From Candidatus Obscuribacterales bacterium (GTDB lineage: Bacteria; Cyanobacteriota; Vampirovibrionia; Obscuribacterales; Obscuribacteraceae), in assembly GCA_020054205.1 (NCBI GenBank), contig JAGVLS010000018.1, forward strand, positions 248,001 through 312,000: 64,000 bases of DNA, read 5' to 3'. A model generated the notes under the pieces. That model made no database searches. It saw nothing but the letters and a program-made list of their open reading frames with translations, and was not told where the DNA came from. The translations under genes and the position numbers were made by a program. This document shows positions 18,099 to 28,600 of this stretch, in pieces. Within the stretch, counting starts at the first letter, position 1. Each line of letters starts with the position of its first letter.

Positions 18099-18105
18099 AA
18101 TAATC

Positions 18106-19119
18106 GTGCCAGAAAAACGCATAATGTCTGGAATGCGTCCAACAGGACGCTTGCATTTAGGGCATTATTTTGGCGCTCTAATGAATTGGATAGAGTTTCA
18201 AAATTCATATCAATCATATTTTGCTATTGTTGACTGGCATGCTTTAACAACTAAATATCAAAATCCACAAGAAATTAGTCAAAATATTCGTGAAATAGCT
18301 TTAGATTGGTTAGCTGTAGGCGTTGATCCAGAAAAAGCAACTATATATGTGCAATCAGCAGTAAAAGAAATTGCTGAATTACATCTTTTATTATCTATGA
18401 TTACTCCCCAAAATTGGGTTGAACGAGAGCCAACATTGAAAGATATGGTAAAAATGCTGGACGCTAATGAAAGCGAAGCTGAAAAGAAAGTTACTTATGG
18501 ATTAATTGGCTATCCTGTTTTAATGACTGCTGATATTTTGGCTTTCAAAGCTAATTTAATTCCAGTTGGCAAAGATCAAGAATCACACCTTGAATTTGCA
18601 AGAGACATTGTGCGCAAATTTAATGGACTTTATAATGTAGATTATTTCCCTGAACCTAATCCTAAATTTACCGCTACACCATTGCTCAAAGGTATTGATG
18701 GACAAAAGATGGGGAAATCATATGGCAATGATATTAAACTAGCTGATACTGAGGCAGATACTTTAAACAAAGTAAAAAAAATGATTACAGATAGAACACG
18801 CATCGCAAAAACAGATCCTGGACATACGGATTTATGTGAAGTGCCTTGGCCTATGTATAATATTTTTGCTAAAGATATCAAAGAAAAAGTTAAAGAAGAA
18901 TGTGAGTCAGCAAAAATAGGATGTGTTGAATGTAAAACACGTTTAGCTGAAATCATTAATGATTTTTTGAGGCCTATTCGTGAGAAACGTAATAAATTAG
19001 CTGATAACCCAAAACGTGTACAAGAAATATTGGAATATGGCAATAATAAAGCTAGAGCTTTTGCCAAAGAAACTTTAAGTGAAGTTAGAGAAATAATGGG
19101 ACTGCAAAACTGGCAGTAA
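18106..19119 (+). CDS. trpS: Tryptophanyl-tRNA synthetase
   Basis: Class Ic aminoacyl-tRNA synthetase that charges tRNA-Trp in the cytoplasm; 337 aa, a normal length. The N-terminal SGMRPTGRLHLGHYFGAL contains the HIGH-type motif HLGH. KMGKSYGN is the KMSKS counterpart. PVGKDQESHLE is the tryptophan/ATP pocket segment. The GTG start at 18106 gives the usual short leader before SGMRP; an ATG at 18124 would cut it to three residues. The gene lies between the 36-aa gene and the O-antigen-ligase-like gene, with 7- and 8-base gaps, so all three form one operon. Confidence 0.95.
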   Translation: MPEKRIMSGMRPTGRLHLGHYFGALMNWIEFQNSYQSYFAIVDWHALTTKYQNPQEISQNIREIALDWLAVGVDPEKATIYVQSAVKEIAELHLLLSMITPQNWVEREPTLKDMVKMLDANESEAEKKVTYGLIGYPVLMTADILAFKANLIPVGKDQESHLEFARDIVRKFNGLYNVDYFPEPNPKFTATPLLKGIDGQKMGKSYGNDIKLADTEADTLNKVKKMITDRTRIAKTDPGHTDLCEVPWPMYNIFAKDIKEKVKEECESAKIGCVECKTRLAEIINDFLRPIREKRNKLADNPKRVQEILEYGNNKARAFAKETLSEVREIMGLQNWQ

Positions 19120-19127
19120 AGCTTTTA

Positions 19128-20357
19128 ATGCTAAAACAATGGCTAGATAAAACTGAATCTGCTATGGCAATAATTTATGCTATTAGTTTGCCTTTGTCTT
19201 TAACTCTTTCTTGGATTACATTTATATGTGCTCTTTTCGTATCTGTACTTTCAATATTGGTAAATGGAAAAAATCTGAGGCATATTGTATTTAAATTATT
19301 GCCAAAATATATTTTTGTACCAATGTTATTGTTTGTACTGGCTGTAGCATTGTCAGGACTGAAAGCAGGTTTGATAAGTGAAGCGCTAGCCTCGGTATTT
19401 GCATTGAAGACCATGATGGTTTTTATTTGGGCTTATTTTTTATTTGCAAGAAAGAACAATCTTATTTTTAAAAGTTTAAAAGCGTTATTATTTGTCTCAG
19501 CTATTGCTGGGATTTTTGGTGCAATTCAACAAGTATTTAATTTTCATCCATTTGGATATAAATATTTGCAAGGAACAGGATTTTTAGGTGGACCAATGCC
19601 TTATGCTGGACAAATGCAAATATTTAGTATGCTATCTGTTGGCATATTACTCTGTACATCGAGGCAAATAAAAGAAAAAATTTATAGCATTATTATTGCT
19701 CTTTGTAATTTATTAGGTGTTGTCTTTGCTGGTGAACGTAGTGCCTGGCTGGGGGCAATTTCGGGCTTATTAGGCGAGTGTATTTTAAAGTCAAAAAAAA
19801 CAGCATTAATCAGTCTAATTCTAATTGTATTTGGATCTGGATTGTTTTATGCTACTGTCCCATTGGTTAAAATAAGAACAGAACAATTGTTTTCACCAAA
19901 TGTCGATATTAGCTTACAAGTTAGATGTGTTGTTTGGAAACAAGCAATGCTTGATTTTGTGAAGTCACCAGCTTTAGGTATTGGTTTTCGTAATTTTAAA
20001 CATTTTGATATGCCATATGCTATCGTGCCAGGGCGGTCTAAAGATATTAATCACGCTCATAGTAATTATATGCAAATTGCAGCAACTACTGGTTTATTTG
20101 GACTAATTACTTATTTATGGTTTTTTATCGCACTTACATTTGAAAGTGTGTTTATTTATAATAAAGCAAAAGTTTTTCAATACAATAATAATGTACAAAA
20201 TATACCAGGATTGGCACTGGGCATATTTGGTAGCATTATTGCTCTTATGATTTCTGGTGTTTTTGAATATAATTTTGGTACAAGCCAAGTTCAATTAGTT
20301 CATTGGTTTGTACTGGGAATGCTCGCCATAAATACTGAATCTAAAATCGAGAATTAA
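19128..20357 (+). CDS. O-antigen ligase/polymerase-like membrane protein (Wzy_C family)
   Basis: 409 aa with about 10 to 11 hydrophobic spans. The signature loop INHAHSNYMQIAATTGLFGL, with its conserved His, follows a large periplasmic loop containing GIGFRNF. The fold and motif match WaaL/Wzy-type glycosyl transferases, which join or polymerise lipid-linked glycans on the periplasmic side of the inner membrane. Similar sequences also include bicarbonate-transporter-like IctB, so the substrate is open. It follows trpS by 8 bases. Its 3' end overlaps the doubtful small ORF on the other strand. Confidence 0.75.
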   Translation: MLKQWLDKTESAMAIIYAISLPLSLTLSWITFICALFVSVLSILVNGKNLRHIVFKLLPKYIFVPMLLFVLAVALSGLKAGLISEALASVFALKTMMVFIWAYFLFARKNNLIFKSLKALLFVSAIAGIFGAIQQVFNFHPFGYKYLQGTGFLGGPMPYAGQMQIFSMLSVGILLCTSRQIKEKIYSIIIALCNLLGVVFAGERSAWLGAISGLLGECILKSKKTALISLILIVFGSGLFYATVPLVKIRTEQLFSPNVDISLQVRCVVWKQAMLDFVKSPALGIGFRNFKHFDMPYAIVPGRSKDINHAHSNYMQIAATTGLFGLITYLWFFIALTFESVFIYNKAKVFQYNNNVQNIPGLALGIFGSIIALMISGVFEYNFGTSQVQLVHWFVLGMLAINTESKIEN

Positions 20358-20547
20358 TTTTATTATTTTTGCTTCTTTTTTTATAGTCAACAATAAATAT
20401 ACGTCCTGTAGCAAAAGTTTTTGCGTTTTGGGAGATATTGCCAGCAATAGCATTTAATAAAACTTTCACTGGATTTGTGTCTTTATCAAGTAAATTGGTT
20501 TTTGTGATTGATTCAAGCATAGGCAGTATCATAAGAAGACTAAGCAA
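20341..20547 (-). CDS. Doubtful small ORF between the O-antigen-ligase-like gene and the histidine kinase
   Basis: A 68-codon minus-strand reading frame. Upstream of the nominal TTG the same frame stays open for about 17 more codons and encodes a hydrophobic stretch (SLILNCAFTLLLSLLMILPM), which looks like a membrane or signal segment. The rest is hydrophilic with a basic end (YKKRSKNNK). No ATG begins the hydrophobic part and there is no Shine-Dalgarno. It may be a gene with a non-standard start, a decayed remnant, or chance. It overlaps the last 17 bases of the neighbour. Confidence 0.3.
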   Translation of the reverse strand: MLSLLMILPMLESITKTNLLDKDTNPVKVLLNAIAGNISQNAKTFATGRIFIVDYKKRSKNNKINSRF

Positions 20548-20618
20548 GAGTGTAAATGCACAGTTAAGGATTAACGAAACTGTGTATAAAAGCGCTTAAA
20601 TATAGCGTTTATGCAGGT

Positions 20619-22478
20619 TTAAGTTGTTTTTGAAACAGTCTCCAGAGCCAGTGGAATTTGAAACCAGAAACTGGCACCTTTACCTTCAGTGCTATCCACC
20701 CCAATTATGCCATTATGCTGGGTAATAATTGCTTTGCAAATAGCAAGACCTAGCCCAGTTCCACCTTTTTGTTTTGAATCATTAAAATCAACTTGTTGAA
20801 ACCGTTCAAATATAGAATCGTGATATTTGTTAGGAATGCCCCTTCCTTGATCAGTTACTCTCACTTCAAGTTTATTTTCAATTTTGCAAGTATTAATAGT
20901 TATTTTTCTTTCTTCTGGTGAAAACTTTATAGCATTGCTCAAAAAATTGATTAATACTTGTACTAAGCGATCGCCGTCGGCAAATAAATTTATTTTGTCA
21001 GAAGAAAATTCTATTGATATTTTATGTTTGTCAGCAACATTGCGTACTGATTCGATTGCTTTTTCAATAATTGAGGAGATTTCAATTTCACTTTGCTGCA
21101 TGGCAATTATTCCGGATTCTAATCTTTCAGCATCAAGCAAATCTTTAATGAGATTCATTAATCGACCTATGTTTCGGTCTGCCATTAGCAATGTTTTTTG
21201 TCCTCTATCATTTAAATTGCCATACAGTCCTTCTTTCAACAGTCCCAGGAATCCTTGCACTGATGTAAGTGGGGTTCTTAATTCGTGACTTACCATTGCT
21301 ACAAATTCTTGTTTCAATTTTTCAATTGCGTGTCTTTCTGAAACATCAATAATTACTGCTAAATAACTTTGTTTATTAGGGCTATTAAATTCGGTAATTG
21401 ACAGATCAACGGGAAAGGTTTTTCCATCTTTATCTAAAGCTGTTTTGGAAATAATATGCCCAAGAGCTTTTTGTGTAAGTTCTGATACAAATGATTTTTT
21501 ATTACCGCTTTCTTCTTTAAATAATATTTCTAAATTCTGCCCTTCTATACTTTGAAATTGACAACCAAACATTTCTTCTGTTTTGGGATTAATTTGTTCA
21601 ATAATGCCAGTTTCAGAAATAATAATCAGCCCAACTGGCATGCTCTCAATAATATGACGGATACTAGCTTCTGCTGCTATTGCATTTTTAGTTATTTCTC
21701 TTTCTTTGTGAGTTGACTCGGCTAGAGCAAGAGCCATGCTATTAAATACTTTATCGAGTTGAGCAATTTCATCAGAGCCTTTTATGGGAGGGTTTAATGG
21801 CATTTCTCTGGCAAGTCGAGTTGTATTGTCCATAAGTATTTTTAAGCGCTGAGTAGTCCATTTGTTAAAATATAGTGCTAGAAAAATAGCAATAAATATA
21901 TTGAGTATGATGCCAACAAAAAGTAATTGTTTTATTTGTTGCCTTGATATTTCTTGAATAATAGGGCTTCTTTTTTCTAGACGCTCTAATTCTGAGCTTA
22001 AATCATTTGTTTCCCTCATCAAGTCTTGAAATATTTCTTTTGATGCAGCAAGTTCTGTATACGCTTTTGCCCTATGTCCTGCTTCTTGTAATTCTTCGGC
22101 ACGTTTTAAAGCAAGTATACACTTATCTACAGTATTAGAAAGCTTTTCAATACTTGCTAATTCTTTAGGATACTGAGCAACTAAAGATTTCATGGTGTCG
22201 AAATCTTGGGGAAGTTTAGCTATTGTTTCTTTGTATTTGTCAGCAAAAAACTTTTTGCCTGTAACGCAATATCCAGCTACAAAACTAAGTGAGTCGACAA
22301 AGCGTTTGTTGGCTAAATTGATTTGTTTAACTACAGCTTTTATATGTGCTTCTCTTTTAATTTCTGCTTCTGCTTGCTGTAAAGCACTATATAAAATGGC
22401 TACGAAAATCAATTCGAAAATAAGCGGTACTGCAACTAGAATTAAGCCTTGATGCGATAATTTAAACTTAAGTGGCAT
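20619..22478 (-). CDS. Membrane sensor histidine kinase (HAMP-PAS-HisKA-HATPase)
   Basis: 619 aa. Membrane span 1 is at 11-31, a helical periplasmic sensor (CHASE3-like, many Glu/Lys heptads) at 32-183, and span 2 at 186-205. HAMP follows at 205-258, PAS at about 268-385 (IESMPVGLIIISETGIIEQINPKTEEMFG) and HisKA with H398 in MVSHELRTPL. HATPase has the N-box NFLSNAIKFS, then DQGRGIP and GGTGLGLAI. All kinase residues are present, so it should autophosphorylate and pass phosphate to the regulator encoded just upstream. The signal is unknown. The regulator gene lies 19 bases upstream, forming a two-gene operon. Confidence 0.92.
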   Translation of the reverse strand: MPLKFKLSHQGLILVAVPLIFELIFVAILYSALQQAEAEIKREAHIKAVVKQINLANKRFVDSLSFVAGYCVTGKKFFADKYKETIAKLPQDFDTMKSLVAQYPKELASIEKLSNTVDKCILALKRAEELQEAGHRAKAYTELAASKEIFQDLMRETNDLSSELERLEKRSPIIQEISRQQIKQLLFVGIILNIFIAIFLALYFNKWTTQRLKILMDNTTRLAREMPLNPPIKGSDEIAQLDKVFNSMALALAESTHKEREITKNAIAAEASIRHIIESMPVGLIIISETGIIEQINPKTEEMFGCQFQSIEGQNLEILFKEESGNKKSFVSELTQKALGHIISKTALDKDGKTFPVDLSITEFNSPNKQSYLAVIIDVSERHAIEKLKQEFVAMVSHELRTPLTSVQGFLGLLKEGLYGNLNDRGQKTLLMADRNIGRLMNLIKDLLDAERLESGIIAMQQSEIEISSIIEKAIESVRNVADKHKISIEFSSDKINLFADGDRLVQVLINFLSNAIKFSPEERKITINTCKIENKLEVRVTDQGRGIPNKYHDSIFERFQQVDFNDSKQKGGTGLGLAICKAIITQHNGIIGVDSTEGKGASFWFQIPLALETVSKTT

Positions 22479-22497
22479 GGCGCTTGTCCAAATATAA

Positions 22498-23169
22498 TTA
22501 TGCTTCTAGTTTGTAACCGACACCGTGAACGGTTTTTATCATTGAATTGTCTTTATTGCCATCAACTTTTTTTCTTAGTCTTTTCAGACAAGTTCTGATT
22601 GCTTCTTGTGATGCTTCAGTACCTGAATCCCAAACTCTGTCTAAAAGAGCTTCTGCGCTAAAAACTTGATTAGGGTGACGCATCAAGAATTCTAGTAAAG
22701 CAAATTCTTTTGGTAATAACTGAATATCAGTATCACCCTTTTTTACATTAAATGTCTGAGGCTCAAGAACTAAATCACCAATTTTTAAAACATTTTCTGT
22801 AGCTTGTGAGGCACGTCTCAATAATGCCCGAATACGTGCTGCTAATTCTTTGATGTGAAAAGGTTTTGTTAGATAATCATCGGCACCTGCATCTAAGCCA
22901 AATTCTTTATCAGAAATTGTATCTTTACCAGTTAACATAATAACTGGTGTAGCACCGCCGTTTTGGCGAAACTTTTTACAGATATCCACACCGCATAAAT
23001 TAGGTAATTGCCAATCAAGAATTACTGCATCGTATTTACATGATTTCAGCCTATCAAGTCCTTCTTGTCCGTCATGAACGCATTCAACTAAATGATGTTC
23101 ATAGCTTAGCCAATCACTAATCATTGCACTTAAATCTAAATCGTCTTCAACTACTAAAATTTTAGGCAT
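22498..23169 (-). CDS. OmpR/PhoB-family response regulator
   Basis: 223 aa. The receiver is at 1-120 with VVEDDLD and phosphoacceptor D52 in VILDWQLP; the switch Thr is in LTGKD and the Lys in LTKPFH. The winged-helix DNA-binding domain is at 130-222, with LLPKEFALLEFLMRHPNQVFS and the recognition region RTCLKRLRKKVDG. It is a transcription regulator controlled by the histidine kinase that follows on the same strand. The first gene in an operon is often also a target, but no operator repeat is obvious in 23170-23269. Confidence 0.93.
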   Translation of the reverse strand: MPKILVVEDDLDLSAMISDWLSYEHHLVECVHDGQEGLDRLKSCKYDAVILDWQLPNLCGVDICKKFRQNGGATPVIMLTGKDTISDKEFGLDAGADDYLTKPFHIKELAARIRALLRRASQATENVLKIGDLVLEPQTFNVKKGDTDIQLLPKEFALLEFLMRHPNQVFSAEALLDRVWDSGTEASQEAIRTCLKRLRKKVDGNKDNSMIKTVHGVGYKLEA

Positions 23170-23269
23170 TTATTAAACCAGAACTGAATTAAATATAGGT
23201 TGCCAAGAAGAGCCTTTAAAATGGACCAATTCACATTCTCTATACCCAGATTTTAAGTAAGATTATTAA

Positions 23270-24832
23270 CTAGTGTTTGAAGCAACGCTGTCCAGTAAAG
23301 AGCATAGTAATACCAGCTTTATCACATGCTTCAATGACTTCTTTATCTTTAATGCTGCCGCCAGGTTGCAAAATAATTTTGATGCCTGCTTGTTTTGCTT
23401 CTTCAATACTATCTGGCAAAGGGAAAAATCCATCGGAAGCTAAAATTGCTCCATTGGCTTTATCCCCTGCTTGTTGCAAGGCTAATTTAACAGAACCAAC
23501 TCTATTGGTTTGTCCAATACCAAATCCTAATGAAATACATTTGGATGTAACAAATATAGCATTAGAAGTAAGATTTTTTACCACTGACCAAGCAAAAGAG
23601 ACGTCGTCCTTTGCTTCATTGGATAATTGGCTTTTGGTAACACATTGAAATTTGTTTACATCTACCCATGCTTCATTTTGTTTTTCAACTAAAAAACCAA
23701 AATCTGCTAGATCTTTAAAATGTAATTGTCTGTTGTCTTTAGCAATGAGAAAGTCTGGCTTGATTTTTAATACACGTAGATTTTTTTTCTTGGAAAATAT
23801 GGAAAGTGCTTGAGTTGAAAATGCTGGTGCTAATACAATTTCAACAAAATTTTCAATTATTTTATTTGCTAATTCTTCGTTAAGCTCAGATGTAAATCCA
23901 TAAATTCCCCCAAAGGCAGAAATAGGATCGCAAGCATAAGCTATTTTAAATGCTGTGCTCATATTTTTATCTTGAGCAATTCCGCAAGGATTATTATGTT
24001 TGATAATACAAACTGATTCTTTACCGGATCTACTGTTGCCATTAATATCACGCAAAATATTTACCAGTGCATAAACATCGGTAATATTATTGGCAGAAAG
24101 CTCTTTGCCTTGCAATTGTTCAAAAGGAGGGAAACTAGCTGATTTTTCGTCTGTATTTTGATACCAAGCTGATGATTGATGAGGATTTTCTCCAAATCTT
24201 AAATCAAATTGTTTGGATAAATTGAGAGTTATTTGTATATCGAGAGAATTAGACTCTTGATTGCGTAAATAGCTTGCAATATGGGTATCATACTGAGCAG
24301 TTCTTTCAAAAGATGCTAAAGCCAATTGTTTTTTGAGTGTTTCAGAAAATTTGCCGCTATTGGCTTTTAAGGAGTCTATAACCATTGAGTATTGGTTAAT
24401 GCTAGAGACAATGGCAACACGGATGAAATTTTTAGCAGCAGCTCTTAAAAGTGTAACCCCACCTATATCTATTTCTTCAATCATTTCGGATTCAGATAGA
24501 GATTGTTTGAGCTTTTCTTCAAATGGATATAAATTAACAATAACAAGATCAATTTCTTGAATGTCCATTTCAGCTAAACATGATCTATCTTCTACCGAAG
24601 GACGAGCAAGAATGCCAGCTAAAACTTTAGGGTGAAGAGTTTTAACTCGACCAGACAATATTTCAGGAAATTTTGTTAATTCCTCTACTTTTTGGCAAGT
24701 GAATCCATGGTTTTTTAAATATTGTGCTGTACTGCCTGTAGCTACTAATTTATATGTTTGAAACTTATTTAGCTCAGTTAAAAACTCGGTAAGACCAGTT
24801 TTGTCTGAAACGCTAATTAGAGCTGTTGGCAT
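23270..24832 (-). CDS. purH: Bifunctional AICAR transformylase/IMP cyclohydrolase
   Basis: Catalyses the last two steps to IMP: formyl transfer to AICAR from 10-formyl-THF, then ring closure. The 520-aa length is normal. The N-terminal MGS-like cyclohydrolase domain begins ALISVSDKTGLTEFL and includes ATGSTAQYLKNHGF and SGRVKTLHPKVLAGIL. The transformylase domain carries the catalytic KHNNPCG and SDGFFPLPDSIEEA. It is the last gene of the purine operon, 13 bases after purQ. No convincing terminator follows. Confidence 0.95.
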   Translation of the reverse strand: MPTALISVSDKTGLTEFLTELNKFQTYKLVATGSTAQYLKNHGFTCQKVEELTKFPEILSGRVKTLHPKVLAGILARPSVEDRSCLAEMDIQEIDLVIVNLYPFEEKLKQSLSESEMIEEIDIGGVTLLRAAAKNFIRVAIVSSINQYSMVIDSLKANSGKFSETLKKQLALASFERTAQYDTHIASYLRNQESNSLDIQITLNLSKQFDLRFGENPHQSSAWYQNTDEKSASFPPFEQLQGKELSANNITDVYALVNILRDINGNSRSGKESVCIIKHNNPCGIAQDKNMSTAFKIAYACDPISAFGGIYGFTSELNEELANKIIENFVEIVLAPAFSTQALSIFSKKKNLRVLKIKPDFLIAKDNRQLHFKDLADFGFLVEKQNEAWVDVNKFQCVTKSQLSNEAKDDVSFAWSVVKNLTSNAIFVTSKCISLGFGIGQTNRVGSVKLALQQAGDKANGAILASDGFFPLPDSIEEAKQAGIKIILQPGGSIKDKEVIEACDKAGITMLFTGQRCFKH

Positions 24833-24845
24833 TTATTATCTCCTT

Positions 24846-25643
24846 TTATCTGACTATTTTAGCTGCATTCATAAGTATAGAAAGTCCGTGTGGTACTGCA
24901 AAAGATGGTGAAACAGTAATTTTCAAATCAGATTCATAACTTGGATTTGGATATTTTGATAAAGTCCATGCTGGATGTTGGGTCCATCTTATAAAAGCTT
25001 CTGGATGTGGCATTAAGCCCAATACATTACCTTTTTCATTGGTTAGAGCAGCAATACGATCGAAGCTACCGTTTATATCTGAGCTGTATCTGAGAACACT
25101 TTGTTTTTTTATAGTTTTTATTGTACTTAAGTCAGCATTTTTTGGTATCGTCAAACGTCCTTCACCATGCCTAATAGGTAAATGAATAGTGGTTAGTCCT
25201 TCAAAGAAAGGAGATTTGTTAGAAGAGGATGTTTCTAATTCTACCCATTTGTTGACAAATTTATTGTTTTCGTTTTGGCATAAGCTAACTGATTTTTTTG
25301 CGTTTGGCTCAGTTGAAGGTAATAGTCCAAGTTGTACTAAAACTTGAAATCCATTGCAAATTCCAATTACCAAATAATCTTTTTCAATAAATTCCATTAA
25401 AGCTGTTTGTAGTTTTTCTTTTAATTTTACTGCTAAGACTTTACCGCTAGCAATTTCGTCGCCAAATGAAAATCCACCAGGCAATGCTAATAATTGAACA
25501 GTTAAAAGTTTTTTTGGTGTTTCTAATAGTTCTGAAACATGTAGTCTTGTTGGTGCAAAACCCGCCTGCAATAATGCCCACATTGTTTCATTATCACAAT
25601 TGATGCCATCTCCATATAATACTAGTGCTTTTGGTTTTATCAT
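24846..25643 (-). CDS. purQ: FGAM synthase glutaminase subunit
   Basis: Class I glutamine amidotransferase that feeds ammonia to PurL. Visible motifs are GICNGFQVLVQLGLL with the nucleophilic Cys, LPGGFSFGDEIASGKV, and the HPEAFIRW segment of the catalytic dyad. At about 265 aa it is longer than the 225-aa PurQ of the purS/purQ/purL type, which fits pairing with an extended PurL. I choose the ATG at 25643, four bases after the purL stop, over a TTG at 25655 that would overlap it. Translation is probably coupled to purL. Confidence 0.92.
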   Translation of the reverse strand: MIKPKALVLYGDGINCDNETMWALLQAGFAPTRLHVSELLETPKKLLTVQLLALPGGFSFGDEIASGKVLAVKLKEKLQTALMEFIEKDYLVIGICNGFQVLVQLGLLPSTEPNAKKSVSLCQNENNKFVNKWVELETSSSNKSPFFEGLTTIHLPIRHGEGRLTIPKNADLSTIKTIKKQSVLRYSSDINGSFDRIAALTNEKGNVLGLMPHPEAFIRWTQHPAWTLSKYPNPSYESDLKITVSPSFAVPHGLSILMNAAKIVR

Positions 25644-25647
25644 TTTT

Positions 25648-28600
25648 TTAGTCAAAGGGTAAAGGGGTTTGCCATGCTTTAAATAATTCCGAAATTTTTA
25701 TTTTGGTAGAAGTTTTTGTTTCGGCAGATGTGAAAGAGAGGATACCACTATGATTTACAGTGCCAATTAAAGTACAAGAATATTCCCTCCAAAAATCTTC
25801 CCATTCCAATTGAAGTTCTCGTGCAATAGTGACAATAATATGTCCAGGACCTTCTGCAAATAAAATAAAGTCATGACGGCTGACATAAGCTCTCTCTATT
25901 GGCAAATTTTTCATGCTATCTAAATTAATGTCAGCGCCTAATTCACTGCCGATAACACATTCAGCTATGGCACAAGCAATGCCACCATCTGAAACATCAT
26001 GAGCAGATTTTACCCATTGCAATAAAATAGCCTCATGCAATTTCGCATATAATTTAGCTGCTAATTTTAAATCTAAAGATGGTAAATGATTAATTTGCCA
26101 ATTATTCATCGATGCATATTGGCTTCCAGTAAAACTTAAGTCACCTGCTTTTAATAAATAAATCAAATCCTCTCGTGATTTGAATTCCATAGAAATAGCA
26201 GATTGTGCGTGAGGAATTTTGCCAGTTGCTGAAATTAAGAGAGTAGGTGGAATGGATAAACGTAAATTACCATCGGCAAAATCATTTTTCATACTATCTT
26301 TGCCTGAAATTAGTGGTGTGCGGAAAGCTAGAACTGCTTCTTCTAAACCTTGGCAGGACCTTACTAACTGAGCAAGCTTATATTTACCATCGCTATTGGA
26401 AGGTGTATAAACTGGATCTGGCCAACAGAAATTATCCAACAAAGTTATAGTTTTAGGATCACAGCCAACACAAACTGCATTGCGTATAGCTTCATCAACA
26501 GCAATTATGGACATAGTATATGTATCATATTCACTTAATTGTGGCGCTAGTCCATTAGAAATGGCCAAACAAGTGTCTTCTTCATAAAGAGGTTGAATGA
26601 CAGCAGCATCACATGGCGCTTGCTGTTTTGGACCCATTAATGGCTTTATTACACTTAATCCTTGTACTTCATGATCATATTGCCGAATAATTGTTTCCCG
26701 GCTACAAATATTATGATGAGCAAGTAAAGATAATAATTGTTTATCCAAATCATTATTTTGAGGTCCTAGGCTGTCATTTATATTTGGTTTTTTCCACTCA
26801 GCTTCTAATCTTAATTTTGGTGTACCTTTATGTAAAAATTCTAAATCTAATAAGGCAATTGTTTTGTTATTTCTAGTTATTTCAAAATAGCCTCTACTAT
26901 GGAAAGTGCCAATGGCAGTTGCTTCAATATTATATCTTTCAGCTAGTCTTTTTAATTCATGATAATTATGGGCAGAAGTGGATATAGTCATTCTTTCTTG
27001 TGATTCAGAGATGACTATTTCGTAATCAGCTAAACCAGGATATTTTGTTGGTACATTGTCTAATTCAATGGTGGCACCGTTTGTTAATTGAGCCATTTCA
27101 CCTACCGAAGATGATAATCCACCAGCGCCGTTATCGGTAATACCACTGATTAAGCCTCGATCGCGTGCTTCTATGACAAAATCTAATAATCTTTTTTGTG
27201 TAAAAGGATCTCCTATTTGGACAGCAGAATTTGGAGAGCCTTCGTGCAATGCTTCTGATGAAAATGTTGCACCATGAATGCCATCTTTACCAACTCTGCC
27301 ACCAGCCATAATAATAATGTCGCTAATTTGAGTGTGTTTAGCAAAACCTTGTTTTCTATGTACGGTAATCGGCAATATTCCACCAGTGCCACAAAATACA
27401 AGGGGTTTAGCACGATAACCAGGATGAAAATAAATTGCTCCATTGACTGTAGCAATACCACTTTTATTGCCGCCATCCTGAACACCTTTTCTAACACCAT
27501 CCAGAATAGTTTTTGCTGGCAATAATTTTGGATGAACAGGTAGATTTTGGCTTGGATAAGCGAAACAAAAAATGTCTGTATTAAAGATAGGTTTGGCACC
27601 TAAACCAGTACCTAGTATATCTCGGTTTACACCTAATATGCCGGTAAGCGCGCCTCCATAAGGCTCTAAAGCAGAAGGAGAATTATGAGTTTCAACTTTA
27701 AAACAAAACGCCCATTCATTATTCCAGCGTACTATGCCAGCATTGTCTTCAAAAACAGATAGTAAATCTGTTCTATTTTCCATTAACTTGTAGGTGGGAG
27801 ACTTTATATATGTTTTGTATAAACTATTAATTTCAGATGTGTGTCCTTTTTCTAAATCTTTATAAACAATGTCACAGTTAAATATTTTATGTTTGCAATG
27901 TTCCGACCAGGTTTGGGCAATTATTTCTAATTCTATATCTAGAGGTTCATTTGGTAATTTATGTAATTCACGGGCTGCTTTTACTTGTGCATTCTGGAAA
28001 TAATTTTTTATTGCTTTCATTTCTTCTAGATTTAATGCAAGCAATCTAGTTTTACTTATATCTTCCAATTCCTTATCGCTTACATTGAGAGACACTATTT
28101 GTGGAGCTTTTGGGCTGGGAAGATATACGGAAGGAAAATCTAAATAACCTTTATATGTTTTTGTTAAATCATATGTAACAAATTTATCGGTTATAGGATG
28201 GAAGAAAATGTATTTGTTCTTTTCTTTAATATCCTCTTCTGAATTTTGACTATTGAAAAGAAAAAGTGTGCCGGAGGCTACTTGCACAAACTCAGGTAGC
28301 CCTTTGAGCACCAATGCTTCTTTTACTGTATGAGCTAAATTATCTGTTACTCCAGGTAAATATTGACGTAAGGCCATGTAAGCAAAGCCCATTTCTTTAA
28401 ATGCTTTTGTCCATTTGTGCAAACAATTTATTTCTGTGCACCATAATTCTTCTTGCAATGTATCTAATAATATTTCTTTTAAAGCTAGGCCTAATTCAGT
28501 TCTTTCAATATTGTCAGCTGTTTCTTCTAAAGTTTTGTCGTCTGTCTTCAACCAGTAAATAGGTAAAGATATAGTATGAGTATTTTTCAGTCCATGCTTT

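Noticed and set aside
18642..19067. 141-codon minus-strand frame inside trpS
   Set aside because: Antisense shadow of a certain gene, with low-complexity Ser/Leu composition.
27213..27599. 128-codon frame within purL on the minus strand
   Set aside because: It lies entirely inside purL in another frame and is a shadow of the strongly coding frame.
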